64,000 nucleotides of DNA from Pseudomonadota bacterium (GTDB taxonomy: Bacteria; Pseudomonadota; Gammaproteobacteria; Burkholderiales; Rhodocyclaceae). The stretch covers positions 62,001 to 126,000 of the forward strand of contig JAFEDI010000079.1 of assembly GCA_018241725.1 (NCBI GenBank). The letters run 5' to 3'. The notes under the pieces are model-generated. The model searched no databases and was not told the origin of the DNA. It worked only from the letters and a program-made list of their open reading frames with translations. Shown piece after piece: positions 9,047-17,791 of the stretch (position 1 is its first letter; every line of letters begins with the position of its first letter). The translations under genes were made by a program, and so were the position numbers.

Positions 9047-9877
9047 TTACAGCGGACGCAGGCCGGTGTGGACGATGGTCCCCACGTGCTCGCCGCGCAG
9101 CGCGGCGGTGATACGGCCCGGCACGAGGCCATTGACGACCTGCACACGCTCCAGGTGACGGGCATTGGCCATCACGTCGAGCAAGGCGCGGTCGAAAGGC
9201 AGGGTTTCCTGCTTGGCGAGATCGGCAGCGCTCGTCTCACCAAGCAGCTCGGCCTTCGCCCCGTCGACCCCGTTCGGGTCGGTGGTGTAGACGCCATCCA
9301 CGTCCTCGACGATGGTCAGCCCCGCGGCGCCGAGCGCGTCGGCCAGCAGGAAGGCGCCGGTGTCGGCGCGGTGCACCGGAATGCGCGAACCCGGGAACTC
9401 ATGGTGGTGGTACGGAGGGAAAGCGCTGCCCACCACCGCACGGGCGGCGGCAAGGTGGATTGCCAGCTGGCTCGCAATGGTCGGGTGTTCCACGTAGGAA
9501 ACCCCCTCCGGCGCCAGCAGCGACGCCAGGATGTGGCCGTTCTGCCCCGCCTCGCTGGCCGCCAGCGGCGCCAGGGAGCCGACCGGCAGGCCCAGATCGA
9601 GGCCCACGCCGTACAGGTGGCGGGCACGGATGCCGGCGCCGGTGAGGATCAGCAAGCGGTGTTCGGGCAGCACCTTGCGCAGCTCCTCGACGATCGGCAG
9701 GATCGCCTCGGCGCCGCGGTCCATGATCGCGCGGCCACCGATCTTGACGACCTGCAGCCACGGCAGCAGGCGGATCGGGCGCACGCCCGCGACGGGACGG
9801 ACGAGATCGCCGTCGAGAAGGGTCTGACGCGCCAGCGGCGAGGCAACGTGCTTGATGGTATTGGTAGTTTCAGCCAT
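9047..9877 (-). CDS. mosA: Molybdenum storage protein subunit alpha
   Basis: 276 residues, the same length as the Azotobacter vinelandii alpha subunit, which it closely resembles from memory along its whole length: the N-terminus with SPLARQTL, the ATP-binding VVKIGGR and [10 protein letters not shown], and ASEAGQNGH. It belongs to the amino acid kinase (UMP kinase-like) fold. MosA and MosB form a heterohexameric cage that uses ATP to deposit polyoxomolybdate clusters. The His-rich [13 protein letters not shown] loop, a molybdate cluster-binding region in the known protein, is intact. The gene lies 11 bases downstream of mosB, clearly one operon. Its presence suggests high molybdenum demand, for instance for nitrogenase or nitrate reductase. 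Confidence 0.96.
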   Translation of the reverse strand: MAETTNTIKHVASPLARQTLLDGDLVRPVAGVRPIRLLPWLQVVKIGGRAIMDRGAEAILPIVEELRKVLPEHRLLILTGAGIRARHLYGVGLDLGLPVGSLAPLAASEAGQNGHILASLLAPEGVSYVEHPTIASQLAIHLAAARAVVGSAFPPYHHHEFPGSRIPVHRADTGAFLLADALGAAGLTIVEDVDGVYTTDPNGVDGAKAELLGETSAADLAKQETLPFDRALLDVMANARHLERVQVVNGLVPGRITAALRGEHVGTIVHTGLRPL

Positions 9878-9888
9878 GGCAGTGGTTC

Positions 9889-10701
9889 TCAGCTCGCGGT
9901 GATGAGGGTGCCGACGTGCTCGCCTGCGAGCGCGCGGGTCAGATTGCCGGGGACGAGGCCGTTCACAACCTGCACCTGGCGGACGTAACGGGCGTCCTTC
10001 AGCAGATCGAGCACCGGGAACTCGAGGATGGAGTCGTGCAGCCCGGCCGCCTTCATCTCATCCACCGAAATCTTCGGGATGAACTTGGCGTCCTTCGACG
10101 TCTTCGGATTGGCGGTGTACAGCCCGTCCTCGTCCTTCACGTAGATCATCGACTTGCAGCCGAACTGCTCGGCCACCAGGAAGCAGCCCGCATCGGTGCG
10201 GTAAGGCGGAATCACGCCCTCGGCACCCGGACGAATCCACAACTTGTACGGCGGCATACCGCTGAAGACGACGCCATGCACCTCGGCCAGGAACAGCGGC
10301 ACCGCCGACATGCCGGCGCTATCGACCATGGAGATGCCATGCTGCGCCAGCAACTGGCCCAGCATGGCGGCGTTCTGGTCGGCCACCGAGGCGCCGAGCT
10401 GCGCCAGCACACCGGCCGGCAGGTTGAGGCCGGCAGCGATCGAGTACAGATGCCGTGCGCGGGTCCCCGCGCCGGTGCCGATCAGCAGCTTGTGTGCCTT
10501 GCGCGCCGCCACGATCTCGTCCACCAGCGGGTAGACCGCGGAACGACCGCGGTCGATGACGCTCTGGCCGCCAATCTTGATCACCGATGCATCCGGCAGG
10601 ATGCGGAATTCCGGCGCCTGCTCCGCCGCCGCCAGAAGCTGCGGGTCGGTCAGCGAACGCTGCATGAGAAGCTCTTCGAGCTCCGCCGTCGTATTCGTCA
10701 T
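9889..10701 (-). CDS. mosB: Molybdenum storage protein subunit beta
   Basis: 270 residues, again the length of the Azotobacter beta subunit. The start at [16 protein letters not shown] matches the known N-terminus; AAAGGACTCAC upstream is its ribosome site. Amino acid kinase fold with [41 protein letters not shown] and the C-terminal [14 protein letters not shown]. First gene of the mosB-mosA pair. The 580 bases upstream carry an AT-rich inverted repeat that may be its operator. Confidence 0.96.
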   Translation of the reverse strand: MTNTTAELEELLMQRSLTDPQLLAAAEQAPEFRILPDASVIKIGGQSVIDRGRSAVYPLVDEIVAARKAHKLLIGTGAGTRARHLYSIAAGLNLPAGVLAQLGASVADQNAAMLGQLLAQHGISMVDSAGMSAVPLFLAEVHGVVFSGMPPYKLWIRPGAEGVIPPYRTDAGCFLVAEQFGCKSMIYVKDEDGLYTANPKTSKDAKFIPKISVDEMKAAGLHDSILEFPVLDLLKDARYVRQVQVVNGLVPGNLTRALAGEHVGTLITAS

Positions 10702-11281
10702 GTGAGTCCTTTCATCGTATCGATCCACTGCAGCGCCCCCATCGAAACCGCAATTCCCCTGCATGATCAGGAGAAGACAGGCGGAACCACTTTCGAAAGG
10801 CGGCGCCCAGTGCATATCCGGCGTGCACGTAGCATGCACATCACGAAAAAATGATAGGAAATAGCGTTATATAGATTCAACCGTACATCCTGAATAACGC
10901 CATATATCTTGAAATTCGCACCAATTTGGTTCGCAAATGAGCACCAATTCTCATTGACGGTGCATTCAGAAAGACAATGGAATTAAAAGAAAAACAAATC
11001 CATTACCTCCGCATTTGGCTTCAAATCGAAATAGATCCATAGCGATGCCGGTGCGAAACAGCAAGACCGTCGGCCTCTCTTACTACCAGCCGCTGGAATC
11101 CGTACTCGATCCCGTTTTATTCAAAACTTCGCCAAGGATCGACAAGAAAGCCTTGGTCCATCGCTCATAGATTTGTCTCCGACACGACGACCACGCCCTT
11201 CGCGAGGCACACCGTGTCGCCACTCGCGCCGGAAACCGGCCAGTGGCCATTCGCACAACAACGAGGCAACGGAGACAAGAA
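10702..11281. promoter_or_regulatory. Divergent intergenic region between mosB and the monooxygenase gene
   Basis: 580 bases with no convincing coding sequence. The stretch from about 10845 to 11050 is strikingly AT-rich for this genome, as expected for a regulated promoter region. The only organised element I see is the inverted repeat at 10861-10903. The ribosome site for the monooxygenase gene (GGAGACAAGAA) closes the right end. Confidence 0.6.
10861..10906 (-). promoter_or_regulatory. Candidate molybdate-responsive operator upstream of mosB
   Basis: The arms ATAGCGTTAT (10861-10870) and ATAACGCCAT (10894-10903) are complementary at 9 of 10 positions. CGTTATATA (10865-10873) also matches the half-site pattern CG-n-TATATA of ModE operators, and CGCCATATA (10898-10906) is a near match. 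The distance between the CGTTAT and ATAACG arms is larger than in E. coli modA (23 bases instead of 12, about one helical turn more). Assignment to a ModE-type repressor is therefore only inferred. Confidence 0.35.
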
Positions 11282-12931
11282 ATGAGCACGCAATACACCC
11301 CGCAGAGCCCTGCCACCCAGCAGCCCCAAACCGAACATCTCGACGCGCTGGTGATCGGCGCCGGCGTCGCCGGCCTGTATCAACTGCATCGCCTGCGCGA
11401 GATGGGCCTGAAAGTGCGCGCCTATGAAACCGGCAGCGGTGTCGGCGGCACCTGGTACTGGAACCGCTACCCCGGCGCCCGCTTCGACTCCCAGGCGGAG
11501 ATCTACCAGTACTGGTTCTCCGAAGAGCTGTACAAATCGTGGCAGCCCTCCGAGCGCTTCCCCGCGCAGCCGGAGACCGAACGCTGGCTCAACTACGTGG
11601 CCGACAGCCTCGACCTGAAGAAGGACATCCAGTTCAACACCCGCATCGCCTCGGCCCATTTCGACGAAGCGGAAGACCTGTGGCGCATCACCACCGCCGA
11701 CGGCGAAACGGTGACCGCCCAATATCTGCTCGCCTGCTGCGGCATGCTATCAGCGCCCATCGTCGACCGCTTCCCCGGCCAGTCCAGCTTCAAGGGCGAG
11801 GTGCTCATCACCGGCCTGTGGCCGAAGGAGCCGGTGGATCTGAAGGGCAAGCGGGTCGCCGTAGTCGGCACCGGCGCCACCGGCATCCAGGTGATCCAGA
11901 CCATCGCCCCCGAAGTGGGCTCGATGAAGGTCTTCGTGCGCACGCCCCAATACATCATCCCGATGCAGAACCCCAAGTACTCGAAACAGGACTGGCAGCA
12001 ATGGGGCGAGCGCTTCCATGAAACCAAGCAGCGCGTGCGCACCACCTTCGCCGGCTTCGACTACGACTTCGATGCCGGCCCGTGGGACGAGAAGACGCCC
12101 GAAGAGCGCACCGCCATCCTCGAACGCAACTGGAACGACGGCTCACTGGCCCTGTGGCTGGCCTCCTTCCCCGAGATGTTCTTCGACGAAGCCGTCAGCG
12201 AGGAAGTGTCGGAGTTCGTGCGCGCCAAAATGCGCGACCGGCTGCAGCACCGCGCCGACCTGTGCGATCTGCTGATCCCGCAGGACTACGGCTTCGGCAC
12301 CCACCGTGTACCGCTGGAGAACAAGTACCTGGAGGTCTACCTGCAGCCCAACGTGGAAGGCGTGGACTGCCGCAAGGCGCCCATCGAGCGCATCGTACCG
12401 GAAGGCATCCAGACCGCCGACGGCAAGGTACATGAGGTGGACGTCATCATCCTGGCCCTCGGCTTCGACGCCGGCTCCGGCGCGCTGAGCCGCATCGACA
12501 TCCGCGGCCGCGGCGGACGTTCCCTCAAGGAACAATGGAGCCAGGAGATCCGCACCTCGATGGGCCTGCAGGTGCACGGCTACCCCAACCTGTTCACCAC
12601 CGGCGCGCCCCTCGCCCCCTCCGCCGCCCTGTGCAACATGACCACCTGCCTGCAGCAACAGGTGGACTGGATCACCGACTGCATCGCCTACGCCCGCAAG
12701 AACGGCAAGCAGATCATCGAAGCCACCCAGGACTTCGAGGACGCCTGGGTGCAGCACCACGACGAAACCGCCGCCGCCACCCTCGTGGTCAAGACCGACT
12801 CCTGGTACATGGGCTCCAACGTCGAAGGCAAGCCGCGCCGGCTGATTTCCTACATTGGCGGCGTCGGCAACTACAACAGCAAGTGCGACGAGCTCGCCAG
12901 CCAAGGCTACCCCGGCTTCGCGATGCGCTGA
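11282..12931 (+). CDS. Flavin-containing (Baeyer-Villiger type) monooxygenase
   Basis: 549 residues, typical for class B type I monooxygenases. The start at MSTQYTPQ follows GGAGACAAGAA. The N-terminal FAD motif is GAGVAGLYQLHRLRE, followed by GGTWYWNRYPGARFD; the NADPH motif is GTGATGIQ. The diagnostic fingerprint FxGxxxHxxxWP is present as FKGEVLITGLWP at about 167-178, with the conserved His replaced by Ile. The C-terminal part resembles cyclic and aromatic ketone monooxygenases. The gene is followed 29 bases later by a hydrolase, so ketone to ester to acid plus alcohol is a plausible pathway. The substrate cannot be told, and the altered fingerprint makes true Baeyer-Villiger activity uncertain. 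Confidence 0.85.
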   Translation: MSTQYTPQSPATQQPQTEHLDALVIGAGVAGLYQLHRLREMGLKVRAYETGSGVGGTWYWNRYPGARFDSQAEIYQYWFSEELYKSWQPSERFPAQPETERWLNYVADSLDLKKDIQFNTRIASAHFDEAEDLWRITTADGETVTAQYLLACCGMLSAPIVDRFPGQSSFKGEVLITGLWPKEPVDLKGKRVAVVGTGATGIQVIQTIAPEVGSMKVFVRTPQYIIPMQNPKYSKQDWQQWGERFHETKQRVRTTFAGFDYDFDAGPWDEKTPEERTAILERNWNDGSLALWLASFPEMFFDEAVSEEVSEFVRAKMRDRLQHRADLCDLLIPQDYGFGTHRVPLENKYLEVYLQPNVEGVDCRKAPIERIVPEGIQTADGKVHEVDVIILALGFDAGSGALSRIDIRGRGGRSLKEQWSQEIRTSMGLQVHGYPNLFTTGAPLAPSAALCNMTTCLQQQVDWITDCIAYARKNGKQIIEATQDFEDAWVQHHDETAAATLVVKTDSWYMGSNVEGKPRRLISYIGGVGNYNSKCDELASQGYPGFAMR

Positions 12932-12960
12932 ACCATCGCCCCCAAGGAGGAGACAAGACC

Positions 12961-14019
12961 ATGAATACCTACTACACCCAGGAAAACCACGGCCCGTTCA
13001 AGCTCATCGACATCGGCCGCCTCGAACTCGAAGAAGGCGGCGTACTCGAAGAGTGCACGCTCGCCGTGGCCACCCACGGCCGCCTCAACGAAGCGCGGGA
13101 CAACGCCATCCTGGTGCCGACCTGGTACTCCGGCACCAGCAAGATCATGGAGCAGGTCTACATCGGCCCCGGCCGCGCCCTCGACCCCGAGCGCTACTTC
13201 ATCATCGTCGTCAATCAGATCGGCAGCGGCCTGTCCCTGTCGCCCAGCAACGCGCCGGCCGACATCGCCGGGCCGCGCTTTCCCCACGTGCGTATCGGCG
13301 ATGACGTGCGCGCCCAGCACCGGCTGCTCACCCAGCACTTCGGCATCGAGCGGCTGGCGCTGGTGGTCGGCGGCTCGATGGGCGCCCAGCAGACCTACGA
13401 ATGGGCGGTGCGCTACCCGGAGATGGTCGAACGCGCCGCGCCGATTGCTGGCACGGCCCGCAACACTGAGCACGACTTCGTGTTTGCCGACACGCTGATG
13501 GAAGCCATCACCACCGACCCGGGCTTTCGCGACGGCCGCTACACGTCCCCCGCCGACGTGGCCGCTGGCCTGCAACGGCACGCCAAGCTGTGGACGGTGA
13601 TGGGCTGGAGCACCGAGTTCTTCCGCTGCGGCCGCCACCGGGTGCTCGGCTTCGACTCCATGCAGAGCTTCATCGAGCAGTTCATGAACGGCTACTTCGG
13701 CCCGATGGACCCGAACAACCTGCTGTGCATGGCCTGGAAATGGCAGCGCGGCGACGTGAGCCGCCACACCGGCGGCAATCTCGCCGAAGCCCTCGGCCGC
13801 ATCAAGGCGAAAACCTTCGTGATGCCGATCAGCCACGACATGTTCTTTCCGCCCACCGACTGCCTGGCCGAGCAGCAGCTCATCCCCAACAGCGAGTTCC
13901 GGCCGCTCAACAGCATCGACGGCCACCTCGCCCTGTTCGGCACCGACGCCAACTGCATCGCCGAAGCGGACACGCATCTGAAGGAACTGCTGGCGCAAGC
14001 GATCACCTCCGGAAGGTGA
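12961..14019 (+). CDS. Alpha/beta hydrolase of the homoserine acetyltransferase-like (MetX) superfamily
   Basis: 352 residues from ATG 12961, which follows a very strong AAGGAGGAGACAAG ribosome site. The nucleophile elbow is GGSMGAQQ, the acid lies in SHDMFFPP, and the catalytic His in DGHLALFG, in the order and spacing of the MetX superfamily. It lacks anything marking it as a biosynthetic homoserine acetyltransferase. Its place directly after a Baeyer-Villiger-type monooxygenase points to hydrolysis of the ester made by that enzyme. Cytosolic, with no signal peptide. Stop at 14019, then a strong terminator. Confidence 0.85.
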   Translation: MNTYYTQENHGPFKLIDIGRLELEEGGVLEECTLAVATHGRLNEARDNAILVPTWYSGTSKIMEQVYIGPGRALDPERYFIIVVNQIGSGLSLSPSNAPADIAGPRFPHVRIGDDVRAQHRLLTQHFGIERLALVVGGSMGAQQTYEWAVRYPEMVERAAPIAGTARNTEHDFVFADTLMEAITTDPGFRDGRYTSPADVAAGLQRHAKLWTVMGWSTEFFRCGRHRVLGFDSMQSFIEQFMNGYFGPMDPNNLLCMAWKWQRGDVSRHTGGNLAEALGRIKAKTFVMPISHDMFFPPTDCLAEQQLIPNSEFRPLNSIDGHLALFGTDANCIAEADTHLKELLAQAITSGR

Positions 14020-14081
14020 TGCCCAGGGAGCCCTGACCGGCTGCAAGTGCAGGCGCCCCGCTCTTCAGGACGCGCCTTTCA

Positions 14082-14115
14082 GGGCGCATCGGCAATGCCG
14101 TTGCGCCCCTTTTTA
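14082..14115 (+). terminator. Intrinsic terminator after the monooxygenase-hydrolase pair
   Basis: GGGCGCA pairs with TGCGCCC around an inner CGG/CCG stem (loop CAATG), followed by a run of five T. It lies between the hydrolase stop (14019) and the convergent AraC gene stop (14113) and terminates the plus-strand operon. Confidence 0.85.
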
Positions 14116-15024
14116 TGCGCCGCCCTCCTTGCGCATGCGTGCCGGCGTCGTTCCCATCCGTGCCCGCATCACCCGCGTCAGGTGCGCCTGGTCGGAGAAA
14201 CCGCAATCCAGAGCCACCTCCTTGATCGCCAGCTCCCCCGCCGTGAGCAGACGCACCGCCCGCTCCAGCCGCCGCCGCGTCACGTAGTCGTAAGGCGAAG
14301 CCCCCGTCGTCGCGCGGAAATGCTTCGAGAAGGTCCACACCCCCAAGCCCAGCGTCGCGGCCATCTGTTCGATGGAGATGCTGTCCTGCAGGTGGGAATC
14401 CAGAAACTCGTTCAGCCGCCGCATACCCGCCGGCGACAACGGCCCCGCCGGCACCTCGTCACGAAACTGGATGCACGCGTAATGGCGGAACAGATGCACC
14501 GCCAGCTGGATGGACAGCGCCTCCACGTACAGGCTGCCGCCAAAGCCCTTCCGCTCCGCCTCCGCGGTGATCGCATCGACGATGTTCATCACCACCGGAT
14601 CCCGCGCCTGCAACACATCGTGCAGCCGGATATCCGCCACCGCCCGCTCGGTAATGTCCGCCGCCACCCGCTGCATCAGGGCGTCAGCCAGATAGGTGTG
14701 GGACACCTCGATGCACTCCGTCCAATGCCAGTGGGACGGCTCCGACCGGGTCAGCAGGGAGAACTCCCCCGGCGCACACTGCCGCCGCGTCCATCGACCT
14801 TCCACGCGCCGATCCATCGGCGTCTGCCCGGTTTGATAACGGACCACCATGAAATGATCCATCGGCGGAATTGCCACATCGAGCCCCGTATACAGATAGG
14901 CCCGATGACCCACGTCCTTCCACCCCAGCCCATCGCTGGCCGACAACACCCGCCCCGGCACCCAGGTCGGCAAGTCTTGCGGAGAGATCAAGGAACCCAT
15001 GGCGGAGTCGTTGGAAGGGGGCAA
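14113..15024 (-). CDS. AraC-family transcriptional regulator
   Basis: 303 residues if started at 15024; an internal Met at 15000 is also possible. The C-terminal 100 residues carry two helix-turn-helix motifs of the AraC type (MAATLGLGVWTFSKHFRATTG and IKEVALDCGFSDQAHLTRVMR) ending in the usual G-x-TPAxMR. The N-terminal half is a ligand-sensing domain resembling regulators of aromatic or ketone metabolism. It is convergent with the monooxygenase-hydrolase operon and is the obvious candidate regulator of it, although no operator was identified. Confidence 0.88.
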   Translation of the reverse strand: MPPSNDSAMGSLISPQDLPTWVPGRVLSASDGLGWKDVGHRAYLYTGLDVAIPPMDHFMVVRYQTGQTPMDRRVEGRWTRRQCAPGEFSLLTRSEPSHWHWTECIEVSHTYLADALMQRVAADITERAVADIRLHDVLQARDPVVMNIVDAITAEAERKGFGGSLYVEALSIQLAVHLFRHYACIQFRDEVPAGPLSPAGMRRLNEFLDSHLQDSISIEQMAATLGLGVWTFSKHFRATTGASPYDYVTRRRLERAVRLLTAGELAIKEVALDCGFSDQAHLTRVMRARMGTTPARMRKEGGA

Positions 15025-15115
15025 AAACAGACAATGGTCAAACCACTATCGACGTACTACTAGGATATGTCCATGTATCCGTTTAGAAAACTGCAACGGT
15101 GATAGGGTTTTTGCC

Positions 15116-15143
15116 GGGCAGACAGCGCCTTCACGGTCTGCCC
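15116..15143. repeat. Inverted repeat upstream of the LuxR solo gene
   Basis: GGGCAGAC (15116-15123) and GTCTGCCC (15136-15143) are perfect complements separated by 12 bases. No T-tract follows on the plus strand. It could be an operator or an mRNA leader structure for the LuxR gene starting at 15228. Confidence 0.4.
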
Positions 15144-15227
15144 ACAGGGCACGACATGGCATACGACAAACTGCCGAAAGCTACATAAATTAGAATATCG
15201 CGCGCCACAAAACCTGGAGCGCGCTGG

Positions 15228-15989
15228 ATGAGCCATCTGCTGTATCCCTTTGAACAGATCCTGAACGCAGGATCTGTCGCAGAACTCGGCGCCTCGATCA
15301 ACTGCATGGTGCACAGCCTGGGCTTCTCGTCGTTCCACTACGGCGCCCACGCTCCCATCAAGCCCAACGGCGAGCGTGCCCGCTTCATCTTTGACGGCAC
15401 CGAGCAAAAGCACGGCGGCGTCATCTCCAGTTATCCCGAATCGTGGTTCGAGCGTTACCAGTCTCAGAATTACATCGAGATCGACCCGCTGGTCCGGCAC
15501 TGCTCCCGCTCCATACTCCCCGTCGTCTGGCATCAACAGAAAAAGACCGACGACAGGAACATCAGCAGGATGTTCGACGAAGCGCACGAACACGGGCTCG
15601 TCTCCGGCGCAACGTTCTCCGTCATCGGCAAGAGCGGCGAACTCGCCATCTTCAGCATCACCACCCAGAGCCAGGACGAAGCGGATCAAAGGAACATCGC
15701 CGCGCAGTTGGGCCAGGGTTACATGCTTCTTGCCCACATCCACGAAACAGTCACCCGGCTGGGATTGCCGCACATCCAGTCGAAGGACTTCCCTGCCCTT
15801 ACCAAGCGCGAAAAGGAATGCCTGACCTGGGTCTCCTCCGGAAAGACCTCATGGGAAATATCCCGCATCCTCGGACTCTCGGAAAACACCATCGTTTTCC
15901 ACATCAGCAACGCCGGCAAGAAACTGGGGGCCAACACCCGCAGCCAGACCGTCGCGCGGGCCCTGGCCTTGGGGATCATCGCCCCGTAA
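15228..15989 (+). CDS. LuxR-type quorum-sensing regulator (solo), autoinducer-binding plus HTH
   Basis: 253 residues. The N-terminal domain keeps all residues that characterise acyl-homoserine lactone binding: W73, Y77, D86-P87, W101 and the Gly of GLVSG. The C-terminal GerE/LuxR helix-turn-helix begins at LTKREKECLTWVSSGK and keeps the conserved Glu, Leu and Gly. No luxI-type synthase occurs in the window, so it is a solo within this region. It is probably cytosolic and DNA-binding when ligand is present. The next gene, on the same strand, is preceded by a lux-box-like palindrome. Confidence 0.92.
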   Translation: MSHLLYPFEQILNAGSVAELGASINCMVHSLGFSSFHYGAHAPIKPNGERARFIFDGTEQKHGGVISSYPESWFERYQSQNYIEIDPLVRHCSRSILPVVWHQQKKTDDRNISRMFDEAHEHGLVSGATFSVIGKSGELAIFSITTQSQDEADQRNIAAQLGQGYMLLAHIHETVTRLGLPHIQSKDFPALTKREKECLTWVSSGKTSWEISRILGLSENTIVFHISNAGKKLGANTRSQTVARALALGIIAP

Positions 15990-16009
15990 GCCTGCGGAGA
16001 GTGCCGCAA

Positions 16010-16027
16010 ACTATAAGTTCTTGTAGT
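16010..16027. promoter_or_regulatory. lux-box-like palindrome
   Basis: ACTATAAGTTCTTGTAGT is an imperfect inverted repeat (7 of 8 pairs) that fits the CT-N12-AG rule of LuxR-type operators. It lies 21 bases after the luxR stop and about 70 bases before the DUF4214 gene start, at a normal activator distance. Confidence 0.5.
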
Positions 16028-16096
16028 ACCCGCCATACCAAGAATCCTCTGAAATAGAGGCAAACGTCCAAACATCGCTATCCATCCAGGGTTTCC

Positions 16097-17293
16097 ATGA
16101 CTACCTTCACCACAGGCGCCACCCTCAATAACGACGGTTCCTTGACTGACTACTACTTCCCGGACAACAGCTCGGCCTGGGAAGTCGAAACCACAGACGC
16201 CGCCGGCGTGCTCAGCGACGTAACCCAGTGGGCGAACATCATGGGCCTGGCCAACGGCGGAAGCGGCGTCGATCCGGCCCGCAAGCTGGGCACCATGTCC
16301 CTCATCATGGGGAGCCTGGGTGTCAAGGAAGGCCTGTTCACTTCCAGCGCACTGATCGGCTGGGCAGAGAAATACAACGTCCAGGTTGCGGAGATTCCCA
16401 ACGGCACCAACACGCTCGGCCAGCAGGGCAACGCCATCACCGAATCCTTCGTTCAAGCCCTCTACGACAGCCGGGCCTCCAACGCCCCTACCCTCGAAGC
16501 ATCGCACCTCAATGCCGAACTCATCGGTGCCAGCGCATCGGCCATCGCCAATCCCGGCGATTACCTGAACACCTCCGGTACCGCGCTCGGCACCGTGGCT
16601 CTCAACCTCAAGATGCAAGCCACAGGCAATGCCGGCAATGCCGGTCCAAGCACCATCGCCTCGGAAAACCCGCTGGCCAATCTCGTCCAGGAAGCCTATC
16701 TCGCCTATTACGGCCGCCCGGCGGACGCCGCCGGCGAAGGCTACTGGATCGGCCAGCTGGCCCTCAGCGGCGGCAACCTGAGCAGCATCATCAACGCCTT
16801 CGGCAACTCCGCCGAATCCCTGGCGCTGTACGGCAACGGCGACACCACGCAAGTCGTCACGCAGATCTACGAGCAGCTGTTCGGCCGCGCCCCCGACATC
16901 CCCGGCCGTGACTACTGGGTTGGCCTGATCAATGCCGGCGCCGTATCCCCCGCCGGCGCCGCCTTGAACATTCTCCAGGGCGCAACCGGCCAGGACAAAG
17001 CCCTGCTCACCGACAAGCTCGTCACCGCCACGCTGTTCACGTTGATCCTGTCCGCCGACACCCAGGCCAGCGCGCTGTACGCCGGCGATACCGCAGCCGG
17101 CAACGCCCGCAGCTACCTCTCCGCCGTCGACTCCAACGCCTCAGCCACTGTGGACGCCCTCGCCAAGGTCCTCCCCGCCGTCATCCACGACATCCAGGGC
17201 AGCATCACCGCCGATCTGGCTGCCGTGGGCACGACGACCACGCCCAATGTTGAACTGATCGGCGTGGCTGCGCCGGAGCCTGTCGGCGCTTAA
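16097..17293 (+). CDS. DUF4214 domain protein, probable secreted or surface protein
   Basis: 398 residues, rich in Ala, Gly, Asn, Thr and Ser, and almost free of Cys. The central and C-terminal parts contain DUF4214-type repeats (YLAYYGRPADAAGEGYWIGQ at about 205, and a second copy LFGRAPDIPGRDYWVGL at about 262). The domain is common in large surface-layer, RTX and phycobilisome-linker-like proteins. No classical signal peptide is visible, so export would need a type I or other route. The palindrome upstream and the adjacent LuxR solo suggest population-density control (inferred). Confidence 0.8.
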   Translation: MTTFTTGATLNNDGSLTDYYFPDNSSAWEVETTDAAGVLSDVTQWANIMGLANGGSGVDPARKLGTMSLIMGSLGVKEGLFTSSALIGWAEKYNVQVAEIPNGTNTLGQQGNAITESFVQALYDSRASNAPTLEASHLNAELIGASASAIANPGDYLNTSGTALGTVALNLKMQATGNAGNAGPSTIASENPLANLVQEAYLAYYGRPADAAGEGYWIGQLALSGGNLSSIINAFGNSAESLALYGNGDTTQVVTQIYEQLFGRAPDIPGRDYWVGLINAGAVSPAGAALNILQGATGQDKALLTDKLVTATLFTLILSADTQASALYAGDTAAGNARSYLSAVDSNASATVDALAKVLPAVIHDIQGSITADLAAVGTTTTPNVELIGVAAPEPVGA

Positions 17294-17323
17294 GGCGACG
17301 CTCCTCCGCACCTGGCACCTCGA

Positions 17324-17363
17324 AGCCGACCGCACTGCAGCCCCTGCAGCAGCGCGGTCGGCT
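17324..17363. terminator. Long hairpin between convergent genes
   Basis: AGCCGACCGC (17324-17333) pairs perfectly with GCGGTCGGCT (17354-17363), and an inner CTGCAG/CTGCAG stem extends it. It separates the DUF4214 gene from the minus-strand helical protein gene. No T-run is present, so it may be a bidirectional terminator or mRNA-stabilising hairpin. Confidence 0.55.
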
Positions 17364-17374
17364 CCAGCAACAAC

Positions 17375-17791
17375 TCAGACCGCCGTGTCCTTCTGCCCCT
17401 GCTCCTTATCCTCGGCAGACTCCGCATCCGGCTCCGGCCCGGCCTTCTCCTCATCCGTCCCCAGCACCCGCTGCCGCGCGTTGCTCACCAGTTCGCTCGA
17501 CGCATCGACAACCTGCTGACCCGCGGCCTTGGCACGGTCGGCGACGGAGCCGGCGAGTTCGGCAGCGGACGATACAGCGGACTTGCCGGCTTCCAGCGCA
17601 TCGTCGGCCAGCTCCTTGGCGGCATCGGAAAGGGACTCGATGCGCTTCGAAGCCGCTTCGGCAACCTCCTTCGCCTCGCTGTTCACGCTCGAAGCCAGTT
17701 CCTCTGCGCCATGGGCAATGGCATTCCCGGCGTCCGACACCTTGTCGCTCAGGTTCTGGGCCAATTCCTTGGCTTTGTCAAAAAGACTCAT
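17375..17791 (-). CDS. Amphipathic all-helical protein (apolipoprotein/LEA-like)
   Basis: 138 residues, very rich in Ala, Glu, Lys, Ser and Asp, with an almost continuous 11-residue-type helical periodicity (MSLFDKAKELAQNLSDKVSD and onward) and a disordered acidic tail. It has no signal peptide, Cys or Trp. Such proteins resemble late-embryogenesis-abundant or apolipoprotein-like proteins that protect against stress or bind polymer granules; the precise role is unknown. Convergent with the DUF4214 gene. Confidence 0.75.
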   Translation of the reverse strand: MSLFDKAKELAQNLSDKVSDAGNAIAHGAEELASSVNSEAKEVAEAASKRIESLSDAAKELADDALEAGKSAVSSAAELAGSVADRAKAAGQQVVDASSELVSNARQRVLGTDEEKAGPEPDAESAEDKEQGQKDTAV

